64,000 bases of DNA from Opisthocomus hoazin (lineage: Eukaryota; Chordata; Aves; Opisthocomiformes; Opisthocomidae), in NCBI RefSeq assembly GCF_030867145.1, contig NC_134415.1:74801300-74865299 (forward strand), read 5' to 3'. A program made the position numbers and the translations under genes. The notes below the pieces were generated by a model. The model had not been told where the DNA came from. It did not search any database and saw only the letters and a program-made list of their open reading frames with translations. Shown here one piece after another: positions 27,601-37,510 of this stretch (positions are counted from its first letter, which is position 1; each line of letters starts with the position of its first letter).

Positions 27601-28608
27601 GTCTCTCTGCCCCTAGCCTTCCTTTCCTTCGCAATTCCTTCTCCAACTCTTTTCCATCCCAAGAGACCCTCTCTATCTCTCTGCCCATAATCATCACTTT
27701 TCTCTCCTGTGCACTTTCATGTCTTTCCTTTGCACGACTGTCAGCCTTCTCCCTCACCATCACAGGGGGCTGCAGGAGTCTGGACCTGGCCTTGCAGACA
27801 CATTCTTGCCTTGGACACTGACCACGTGAGCGAGGTGCAAGACTGAATTTCCTGTGACCGAAACTCTCTTGGGCTACCAAAGCCTGTTTCTGGACTTTCT
27901 GTATCTGCATTTTGCTCTAAATCTCAAACAGTGATGTGGAAAGGGTCTCTTGGTGTCGTGTGTGACCAAAAAGCATGGCAAATTCACAAGGAAAATGTAC
28001 AAGGTAAAATGAGGGTGCTATGGTATTTTTTTAATGGATATGTTGCTTCTCCCTGACATTTCGTGATGCACACTCATAGCAAAATCTATCAGTATTCCTT
28101 TGTCATAATAAAATACCTGTGCTGTAGCTGGCAGTGATGTTTCCGCAGTAGTGGAGACAAGTGATTGCTAGTGCAGCTGCTGCAATTACTTTCTTGAGCT
28201 TGGCGGCTTACAATAATTCCTATTAAAGTAAACCTTTGGAAGGTGCCAGACTGCTGGCTCTGCTGAGCACAGCCCTATATCTAGCCACAAAATTTGAACT
28301 CGAGTAGCTGCAGCAGCACAAGCTTTCTCATGCTGTCTTGAGCATGCAGCCTTCCCCCCGACACCCAGAGGAAGTAAAAAGGAAGAGCTCAGCTGGGTCT
28401 GTCTCTCCATCCTCTCTCATGGATTGAGGTCTGCAGTAAAGTGAACGTATAGGTTTGGGGGCTGAGTTCTCACAATCCCAGCCTGTGATGACAAATGCCA
28501 GCTCAGGCACAGTTCACTTTTGCACCAAACAGACCTCACATGATTCGTATGTACAAGGAGAAAGAGAAGCTGTGAGCTGTCAGTTATACCTTGGATAAAC
28601 CCCGCCCC

Positions 28609-28649
28609 CTTTTTTTTTCTCTCTCTCTCTTTTTTTTTTTTTTTTTTTT
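28609..28649. repeat. Poly(T)-(CT)n-poly(T) simple repeat
   Basis: About ten T residues lead into six CT units and then 19 T residues, directly after a short C-rich stretch (ACCCCGCCCCC). It is a pyrimidine-only low-complexity tract. It could be the residue of a poly(A) tail on the minus strand, but no retrotransposed body is evident next to it. Confidence 0.85.
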
Positions 28650-29737
28650 ATGGAATTAAGCCTTTCCTTGGTGTGACCAGCTGCAGAAAGTCTGGAGAGG
28701 AAAACATGAGCTGCAGGAGACAAGTCTTGGGAAGAAGAAGCCAGTCTGTATGTGTCTGAATGGATTGTCAATGCCATTTCTGTACATAATTCAAGTAATT
28801 ACAAGCTGGAGAGGCATTTTGCTTCTTATGCTTGTCTTTTCCATCAGGAAGGGGTGACCTGGGCTGCCGTCACTCGCTCAGTTCAGATTCGCTTCACAGC
28901 CTCAAATAATATGACTTCTTTTGTTACTAACTTGTTAGAGCCAATGACTTCAAGGATACCTGTAGCTCATCCTCCACCAGGCACCCCTCTTAATTTCAAA
29001 GTCAGAGACAGCTTTAGTCAGCAAGTTTTCACCTTCACTGTAAGTCAAAGGGCAGGCAAAAGGACATTGTTTTTTCTAATCGCTTATGACTGGTTGCATA
29101 CCATATTGGTATACCATTGGCTGAACAGCATATAGTAAGACAGGGTGGGGGGTATTTTAAAATTTAAAAAATATTTTTTTAGCATCTCTAGTTGCTGTGG
29201 AGCAGGGCTGGAATCTGACATTCATACAGTTATGGAAAGAAGCTCCTGTTCAAATAGTCTGCTACCAGTTACCCTCATGTTGAGGCCAGAAGCACTACTT
29301 GCTGGACTACACAAGCAACAACGCAGCAAGATATGTGAGAGGTCGGCAAGCAGGCAGAGGAACCACGCTACAGGGGCAGTCTGGGAAGGAGAGGCAGGAC
29401 AGCTTAAGGGCCTTGAAGATATGAATTAATTCATTTAGGTCAGGGCTTCAGCAGGTAGTGTGACAAACATAGAGCAAAAGGGCAGAGGAGGTGAGCTCAG
29501 CAGCTGTCTCCGCCACTTGGAGGTTGGTGGATGGTGACTTGGGAAAAAAGACCTTCAGACAATCTGGGCAACTGAGCACAGGTGCTAGGGAGCTAGGTGC
29601 TATCCTGTTCTTTTCTTTCAATACATACCTGTTTCATTTTAAAACCCCATTTCCTCTTGTTGCATGTTGTATTAAAGCTCTAGACTGAAATAAAAACTAA
29701 AATTCAGGGGTTTTCAAATGCTTTGCTGGCCGGTGTG

Positions 29738-29826
29738 GCCCACCTGCGCTGCAGCGGTCCGCCGCACTGCCACAGGAGGTGGTGTGCTCGGAGGATGCCA
29801 TGACAAGGCAGGTCCTGCAGCGCTAA
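29738..29826. other. Small CpG cluster
   Basis: Around seven CpG dinucleotides fall within roughly 85 bp (for example CTGCGCTGCAGCGGTCCGCC) in otherwise CpG-poor intergenic DNA. It is far shorter than a normal CpG island. It could be a fragment of a former promoter, an enhancer, or part of an unrecognised repeat. No gene starts visibly beside it. Confidence 0.3.
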
Positions 29827-32822
29827 CCTTCCTCATCAACCTGGTTGTGCAATGAATCCTCCTGAAAGGAGGCTGAAGGGTGGAAAATTCAAACTGAAAC
29901 AGTTTTAACTGAACAAAGCTGTCATTTTGTGGATACTCTCTTTTCTCTTTAATTAAAGTTTAGGCTCACAGAGGAAGTACGGGGACATAAACACATATGA
30001 AATCCGCTCCAACAGTTGCATGCGTGTGTGACCTGTTGAGCATCTGCAAGTCTGTTCAGTGCCAAGAACTACATTAGATAGTTCAGATTATTGTTGTGAA
30101 TAATAACAATATTCTCTTCTCACTTGGAAATTTCATTTAGGCAAGCGGTCATTTTAAGAATACACAAACGCTGATTGCTAGTTTGCTATGGATCTGGCAA
30201 AAGGGTGGGCTTCTGTGATGTGGGCTGCTATAGGCACTGTGAAGTTAAATATGCATGACCTTGCATAATGCTGATCTGTGGGCTCGCAGGCATTCTGCAC
30301 CTGTAAAACTTCAAGCCTACCAACTATCAGAGCCACTGTTCTGTATGCAAAGTGTCTCTAGCGCTGTATTCGAATCGCTTAGCGTTTCAGTGCTCAATGA
30401 TTATATAAACTCAGCACATGTTCATTATCTCTCTCTGCTTTGGTAAGTTCTTGAATAAAAAAAAGTCCTTTATTTATCCATGCTAAAGCCAGTATTTTGC
30501 ACTTGACAAGCATGTATGTATTTCACGTGGGAAGGAGGGGAAGATTTTGTAGTGATGATTTTGCAGTGATGTTAAGATTGGCTATCAGTATGTGGGGAAT
30601 AGAATGCAATAGTTAGTATAAATAATGTATTAGACAGTAAGGAATTAATAATGCATTATTAAGATCAGTGTAGCACTCAGTAGTTGCCTGAGGGTGTTGT
30701 ACATAATCAGGAGTCACAAAAAAGTCAAATATAGCTCAAGGTAATAAATCAGAATCTAAGTAGAATAAAATCACCTAGTCTCAATTTACAAATATTTGTG
30801 TATAATAAAGGATTGACAATATCTGTCAATATCTTTGTTAAAAAGATTCTGCAATGTTAGATTATCCATAGTGAGGCAAATTCTAACCTCAGGAATACCA
30901 GAGAAACTCCGTGCATTGTTTTCAATTAAAAATGGAACTTCTAGGATAAGAAAAAAAATGCTACCAAATTGATGATTTTACAACAGACAAGACTGTACAG
31001 ACTGATGACTTTTCACTTTGAGCATCAAGATCCACTTTGAGCCAGTTTTTTTTCCTCCGCCTGGTTGCTCTACAGTAGCAGTGGCAGCAGGGTCTCCTCC
31101 TTGCCGAAGAAGATGCTGGTGAGAGGCAGTGCAGCCGTTCCTCCCTGAACCCAGCGGAATGACCTCATGGGACCACAGCCCACCCAGGGTGTGTGATGAG
31201 GCTGTGGAGCCTGCTCCGTGCAGACACGGCCTGAAGAAACATTGTGGGCCTATTACTGAGACTGAAATACCAACTGCAATGCAAGTTAGGAAGTTTGAGG
31301 GTTACCGCTGGCTTTCTGTGGTCAGTTTGTGGGGTTTTGGCTCCTATTGGTGGCCCACGGCCAGTCCTTCACTAATAACCAATTAGTGACCTCAGCCGTA
31401 TGGAATGAGCATCCTCCACATAGGAGAAATTTTTACTAATGAGTACCACAGTGCATGACCCTCCCCTTCAAACTGGAGGAGGAGGATGAGACGGCCAGTG
31501 CTCTTACTCCACTGCCATCATCGCTGCTGCGTTGCTGGCATTCGGTACCCACTTCAGGGTTGCTGTGGGAACAGGTCTGTGGCCGCAGGAGCAGAGGGAC
31601 TCCCTTTCGCAAAGCTTTGGCGCATTTTTTGTGTTAAATAGTGGCGCAGACAAAACAACTTTTACAACTGTAAAAAGTATTAATTCCTTATTTTCATGCC
31701 ATCATAGCATACTGCTGTTAAGCATTCAGCTTTTGATTAGTATTTTGGAGACCTTGTTCTAAATAAACAAAACCAAAGGGAGACTGGTAGGCTTAAGCTG
31801 AGCGAGTGTCCTTCAGTACTGAAACATGCTTGATTTAAGCACAGAAAGATTCATTAATACCTAATTATGATCTATCTTTAGAATAATTCCAAGTAGTTAC
31901 TATTCATATGACTGAAGCACCCAGGCAGAATTCCAGCCAGGCAGTAAAAGGAGATTTTTGTAATACTAGAGAGAATCTTCAGCAGATTTTGAGGAAAATA
32001 CAAATCATCTGTTAGCATGATAAAGCCATGCACACACTAACTCAGTTTCTGGAGCTCTTGATATCTCCGGAAACATTCACACTGGAAAACTGACATAAAC
32101 CAGCACATTGGTGCAGTGCTGCTGGCTTTGTAATGTCTGGGGCTGCATGCAGTTACGATGCAGGGAGAGGCTGGAAATGAGCTCACCAGTCTCTATTCCC
32201 TTCTTTACTCTCAGCAATGAATTATATCAGAAATACAGATGTGAAGTTTCCTGCGGAGACACCAGGCAAAGAGAGATGGACAGATGCATGTGCCGGTAAA
32301 CACTCTTCAAGATGACTGCATGTTCACAAAATCCCTTGCTCTCACGCTCTCAGGATCTTCCCTTCCTTTCTTCCCTTGTGGACTTTAAACATGCCAAAGT
32401 CTCATTTTCTTTCTTCCTTTCCCCTGTTCTGCTCCTCCTGACACTCCTTTCCACCCGATGTCTCCATCCTTTCTTTTCCTGCCTCAGAGCTCCCCAGGGA
32501 ACGGTGCTGCAGCACAGGGCAGAGCAGTGGGGAGGGAGGGCTGGGCGAGGCACCTGCAGACACTCATCTCTCAAGACGTGTCCTTCAACATCACACATGT
32601 GTGTTGCTCCAGACTAATTCTAGAGTGATTAACCAGTCCAGGAAGGCAGTGGGGGAGTGCTTTTGTGTCCAAATGAGGGCCATGAATATCATGATACCTG
32701 AGCTAGCCATAGGGGAATGGCAAGCTGAGACAGAAGGTGCACAGGAGACCCCTTATCCTTCTGGAGCAGCACCTGGGGGCCAGGCAAGATACCCCAGGGT
32801 GCCTAATGGCACCTATGCTTAG

Positions 32823-32870
32823 ACACTTTGGAAGAAGTTTTAGGTTACACTTTGGAAGAAGTTTTAGGTT
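32823..32870. repeat. Two-copy 24-bp tandem duplication
   Basis: Two exact copies of a 24-bp unit (starting ACACTTTGGAAGAAG and ending TTTTAGGTT) lie head to tail at 32823-32846 and 32847-32870. Absence of divergence suggests a recent local duplication, for example by replication slippage. It lies just beyond the presumed end of the SLC35F1 transcript. Confidence 0.95.
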
Positions 32871-33013
32871 AACCACCTCACAAGGGAAAACAGTCCTCAG
32901 CACAGAAAAATTGTGCCCTGCAGTCAAGATCTACACTTCAGAAAAATCATTTTAGGCTAAGAAATCAGAAAGGAAACAGGCAAGGAAACTAATAAACCCG
33001 CTTTCATAAAGCA

Positions 33014-33028
33014 TTTATTTTTTTTATT
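33014..33028 (-). terminator. Candidate distal polyadenylation signals (tandem AATAAA)
   Basis: Read on the minus strand, two AATAAA hexamers occur close together (33023-33028 and 33014-33019). They are followed over the next 60 nt by a U-rich stretch with GTTTCCTTG and TGTTTCCTTTCTG, which suits a CstF-binding downstream element. Cleavage would fall around 32990-33005. This would give SLC35F1 a 3'UTR of about 3.9 kb. No cDNA evidence is available here. Confidence 0.45.
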
Positions 33029-34741
33029 TGAAAACATTATACAGGCATTACATTGCCACAGCCAGTCCATATAGGAGCATGCAAATATCAAAATGGAGAA
33101 AGGTTTTTTCAGCTTTTTGATGCAGGATTTGGGGTTGGGAATTTGTTTTCTTGGTTTTGGTTTTGGTTTGTATTTCCATCTGCAGTTTCAAGATTAGTGT
33201 GCTTTATTATGGCATTTAACAATAAAATCCTACCCATGGGGTAAAATTTATACTTGTAGCTAGCGCAGGAATTCTAAATGGTTTTAAAAAAAAAGGAAAG
33301 AAAACGATACTACACGCTTGTCAAAATGTTAATAGCACAAGTTAGCAATCTCTACACTATACATTGAAACTTCTTCTTATGACACAGTGGTGCAAAATTT
33401 TCAATTGCTTGGTCTACCGTTGTGTGTTTTTAAAGTTTATAGCTGGAACAAAGACAAGGTCTGCCTCCCAGTGAAGATTTTCATCCAGTAGCAGAAAATT
33501 ACATCAGTCTTGCTAAGGGCTGCTCAGGGCCTGCAGTAAAACAGAGTTTCAGTTTGTTCAGGCAAGGAGCTACACGGAGCTAGAGACGTCCTACGCAACA
33601 CGGAGAGTAGCTGCCAGTTAGATAGCTGAACCTTTGCTGGTGTGTACTGAGGTCTCAAACCGAAGAAAACAAGCAGGTAGAAGTAATGTTTTCCTTTAGT
33701 AGACCTCAGTTTTTCAGTCAACACGGTTACTTGTAAAGCTATACTACTGTTTTCCATCGAGGGCCACCCAGCGCTGGCACACTGGTGTTCATCCAAGCAT
33801 CTACCCTGCTTAACGGGAGACACAGACAGCGAAGCAGCCCCGCTTTGCACATCAAACTCCTCCTGTGCGAGTAACACAGAGGATGGTGGCTGGGCGCAGG
33901 GGGCACGCCGGAACATTCATCATTTGTTGCTGTACAACAGAGCCTTTTAAAATAGTTCATAAAAATTGCTTCAGATGGCACCTGTTGGCCACACGTGGAT
34001 CGCAAACCCTTGTAAGTAGAAACTCCCAGCCCAGTGACCAGGCTGGGAGATGCCTCCTGCCCAGCTGTTTGAGAAGACTCTAACAAACATCTACAAGTTA
34101 GTGCCAGAAAAATGAAGAGGGGGAGGCTGAAGGACTACAAACATTTGGCTTAAAAATAAATACTAAGAATGAAATTAACCAAAAACAATTATGCAACAGG
34201 AAGGGATTGTAAACATGAAACAGACACACACACACACGCCATCCTCACAGGTCTCAAGACCAGCACAGGGACTAATGTTTAGAGAAAGGTATTTAATTGG
34301 TATAAAAGGTAGCAAAAAAGTCTGAGATGACAGGCGCCCACCAGTGTGCCTCTGGGTACCTGAGGGAACCATGGTGGTTGTAACCAGAGGCCTTGCTCCT
34401 GGGGAAGGCACGAAACCCACCTTAAGTGGAAGCCCTCCCAGAGCTTGCCGGCCTCTGTGCATGAGGGCTTCACCCAACGATGCGCTTCCCACCTGGACTT
34501 CCACCACACAGACCTTACCCTGAAGTATCAGGTCATCTTTCATGTGTGGTTTTTAATATTTTTTTTCTTTGAATCCTGTAATATTTAGACTTTCCTTAAT
34601 ATCCCCGGAATACAGACTCTGTTTCTCTGTGGGAATCTTTTTTTTTTTTTTTTTTTAATCCTCATTGGTTTAAGAGAAAAAGCTTGGAAACATGAATGCT
34701 AAAAAGATTAAATAAACAGAAGGCAGGGAAAAAATAATACA

Positions 34742-34747
34742 TTTATT
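34742..34747 (-). terminator. Candidate proximal polyadenylation signal AATAAA
   Basis: An isolated AATAAA on the minus strand inside the presumed SLC35F1 3'UTR, about 2.2 kb past the stop codon. A 19-nt A run (minus strand, 34638-34656) lies about 90 nt further on and could cause false internal priming in cDNA libraries, so any transcript end mapped here needs care. Confidence 0.3.
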
Positions 34748-35357
34748 ATGACTTTAAAACCAAGCCATCTTCACTGAAGCTTTTGTGCTGGTTTTGGACA
34801 CGGTTTGGCAATACTGCGGGCCCTTCCCTCAGCTGCAGCAGGATCATGGCAGACAGCCTAAACACGGTGGGAGAGAAATTGCCTCTCCTCCTCCTACACA
34901 GCAAGAATAAGCTACAACATACTTTTGCTGTTCAATAGCATTCTGGCATTTGCCACTTCGTGTATATTATGCATACATACTTCTCTCAGTCTGCTCCAGG
35001 GAAGTCTCTTCTATATTAAAGTAGAACAGGACTATAAAAGATGAATGTTACCTCAGCAGAAATTCTTCCTGCTTGGTTGAACTGTGTGGCCTTTCTAATC
35101 TCCGGAGTACAGATTGATTTTTTTTTTTTTATTTTTTAAATAGAAATAGGTAAGTTGTATTTTTCAAACACGAAGCCCTACATTTTTACTTCAGACAGAC
35201 TTCTTCAGCAGAATAGCATTCAAATCAAATTCATCTTCTGTGTCCACAAGCAAAGCATTCATCAACCCTGCCGTAAGCTCCATTTTCCAAATACAATGAA
35301 TGTATACACAATTTTACAGCACTATTGTGTACTTCTTAATCTCCTTCCTTCTGAAGA

Positions 35358-35572
35358 TCCCGAAGCATTTTAAAATAGCTTGGTCCCATAGCACCCCTGT
35401 GAGGTAGGTAAAATATCATTATTCCCGTATATACAGATTGGGAAACTCAGCCACACAGAAGGTAAGTCATGCCCAAGATCACGCAGAGATCTGGCAGAGA
35501 CATCTGTGAGTAAAACCAAGCTCTCCTGGATCCCTCTCCTATCTGTTAGATGTAAGACCATCTCCCCTTCCT
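35358..35572 (-). repeat. MIR-like SINE
   Basis: This is the best-preserved SINE relic in the window. Reading + it matches the reverse complement of the MIR/CORE-SINE pattern in the right order: CCTGTGAGGTAGGTA, ATTATTCCCG, ACAGATTGGGAAACTCAG, CACACAGAAGGTAAGTCATG, CCCAAGATCACGCAGAG and CTGGCAGAG. The later part (CAAGCTCTCCTGGATCC, CTGTTAGATGTAAGACCATC) corresponds to the 5' side of the element. It is an ancient amniote insertion within the presumed 3'UTR of SLC35F1. Confidence 0.8.
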
Positions 35573-36913
35573 GAATTTTAAATTAAAAATAGATGATGGA
35601 TGTTGAAATAATGATTTCCTTTTATTGGGCTCTCAGAAGAGCAAACATACAGGCAGAGATGGATTTTTTCATGGTGGTGACTAAGATTTCCCCCGTTCTT
35701 CTGGAGCAGAAGTACAGTTGTGGAGCACACCCTTACTATTTTCACATGTCCCCAGGAATAAAAAAACCTGCTGAATTCTTCTGCTAGTTTTGTAGTTAAT
35801 GAAAAATAATTGGCTGCACCCTCCCGGTATGAATGCCTTTGCGCTACTGCAGCAACACCAGAAGATGGTCCAGTCTTTCTGCTCATGAATTCCTCGCTTA
35901 ATCTTCCTGATTTTTACAATTCGTGGGTTTTGGTAAAAAACTGACACATTTCTAAATAGCTATTGTTAGAATAATGACCCACAGGAGACTAAGCAAACTG
36001 GAACAGCAGAAGGCGCCCTCGGTGCACTGAGTATCTAAAATAAGTGCCCTGATCCACATGATACGTCATCTTACCATGGAGACGTATAACACATAGGAAA
36101 CTAGAAAATGCATTTTCCTTTTTACAGATTTAAATTTAAAAAGTAAGAAATCTGTGTTAAATTATGACTACAGAGAAACTAACTCCCTGTCACCTGATGC
36201 AGAACCTCAGCCGCTAGGAAATCTGCCATGGATCACAGAGAGGTCAATGCTTGAGTACTTCACTTCTGCAAATATAGAAAGGCTAAAATGCTCGCCTTAT
36301 ACCTATTCCTAGAATAGAGACGGATATTGTAAGTTGTCCCTCCTCTGGATTCATGGAACAGATTACCTAGAAAGGGCAACTAAACAGATAGCACAGATGA
36401 ATTCTTTCCCTCATCAAATCCAAGGTGCTAGCAAAAAGGTGTCAGGGTGTTGCTACCTTGAGTAACCCATCTACTTTGTGCAAACAAACAAATAGAGAGA
36501 AATTAACAGTGACTACACAAGCGTATTTGCTGTAAAAAGGCGGCTTTTCCACAACCGGTGTGGCTTAGGCATAATATCACTCAGTGGGTGCAAAAACACC
36601 CTTCTACGAATTTCATTTTATAATTTCAGCTTATATATTTAATATCTTTCACAGGTAGTTTGACATCAACTGATTCATACAGAGCAGTTTGTACTGCAAA
36701 CATGCTGCTCATATCGTAAATGAGGGACTGGCATCTCCTTGCAATGAACATCCTGGAACAATTAATTTGTATTTTTATGAGCTTTCCTTATTTGCTACCT
36801 TGCAGCTCACCAGTGTAACTGCACCTGGTAAATACCTTTCTCTATGTACAATACAGAGATAATGGATACACGAGCTCCGCTGAATCATCAGTAGGTGATC
36901 GACAGCCCTGGGT

Positions 36914-37138
36914 TTAAGTAACTCTAACGTGAGGCTCCTCTTCTGTCTCCTGCCCCAGGCTGGTGTATGTTACCGAAGGCTCCAGCTGGCCGGTGGCTGG
37001 CAGGTCTACAACAGGTCCCGAAGGGTTGCGAAACTGCTTGTACACCCGAGGATCCTGGGCTACGTAGGTGGACGTGGAGGAGTAGAGCACCAGCCCAACA
37101 AGGATAGTGAAGAATGACAGCAAGTAAAGCCCTGAAAA
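36914..37138 (-). CDS. SLC35F1: SLC35F1 terminal coding exon
   Basis: This exon encodes the last 74 residues and TAA stop of SLC35F1, a predicted ten-helix membrane protein of the drug/metabolite transporter superfamily. Its substrate is unknown, and it is mainly expressed in brain. The acceptor is TATTTCTGCTTAG followed by TTTTCAGGG (AG at 37139-37140), and the exon begins in phase 0. Residues 1-21 of the exon (FSGLYLLSFFTILVGLVLYS plus S) form the last hydrophobic helix. The remaining 53 residues are a polar cytosolic tail with blocks AQDPRVYKQFRNPSGPVVDL and an acidic QETEEEPHVRV end. The tail includes YTSL (36956-36967), a fit to the YXXphi adaptor-binding sorting motif. Identification rests on near-identity to the vertebrate SLC35F1 C-terminus as I recall it. 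The SLC35F2 tail differs. Confidence 0.95.
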   Translation of the reverse strand, partial: FSGLYLLSFFTILVGLVLYSSTSTYVAQDPRVYKQFRNPSGPVVDLPATGQLEPSVTYTSLGQETEEEPHVRVT

Positions 37139-37392
37139 CTAAGCAGAAATAAGAGTTGAGTCATTAGACACAGCACCAGTTATGCTGAGCTCATGAAAAC
37201 CCACAGACAGGGGTAGGCACAGATCCTTGTTTTGGCACACAAGGTACAGAACAAACCCCCTGTCGCTGGGATGTCCATCTTTTATGGGAATGTCTCTTTG
37301 AAAGTTGGTTTGCTCCCATTAACTTCCCTGTCTTCCATAACCAACAGCTAACCGGTGCCTTCTTGTGGCCCAGGCACGTAAAATATTGGTCA

Positions 37393-37510
37393 GGTGGGAC
37401 TTAGGAAAGCTGGGTTCTGGTCAAAGATCCAAAGCTGATTCTGCTGTGCTTTTAGCCAAGCCAAACAATTTCTCTGGCTTCAGTGTGGGGTACCATCATC
37501 TATGCTTGTC
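37393..37510 (+). repeat. Degenerate MIR-like SINE relic
   Basis: Weak ordered matches to the amniote MIR pattern in + orientation: GCTGGGTTCTGGTC, then GATTCTGCTGTGC, then CCAAACAATTTCTCTGGCTTCAGT and TACCATCATCTATG. These correspond to the 'ctgggttc', 'gctctgcc', 'acttaacctctctgtgcctcagtttc' and 'catctgta' blocks. Similarity is low. The spacing supports the call, but chance cannot be excluded. Confidence 0.4.

Larger units (their letters stand above)
24658..32999. other. Intergenic DNA between a CR1 copy and the SLC35F1 3' end
   Basis: No exon is recognised. Open frames here, including a 167-codon one on - at 27407-27910, show no motif or family match. The stretch includes a poly(T)/CT run at 28.6 kb, a small CpG cluster at 29.74 kb, AT-rich DNA around 30.6-30.9 kb and a 24-bp tandem duplication at 32.82 kb. 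Confidence 0.4.
33000..36913 (-). other. SLC35F1: Probable SLC35F1 3' untranslated region
   Basis: This is the sequence on the minus strand between the SLC35F1 stop codon (36914-36916, TAA) and the tandem AATAAA signals near 33.01-33.03 kb. It has no coding frame continuing the gene. The end point is an inference: closer candidate poly(A) signals occur at about 35623 and 34742, so shorter isoforms are possible. A MIR-like SINE lies inside (35358-35572), and a 19-nt poly(T) run lies at 34638-34656 (poly(A) in the transcript). Confidence 0.5.

Noticed and set aside
27407..27910. 167-codon minus-strand open frame
   Set aside because: No recognisable domain, no splice context tying it to a gene, and the region also holds a competing + frame. 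Long frames of this size arise by chance in moderately G+C-rich DNA.
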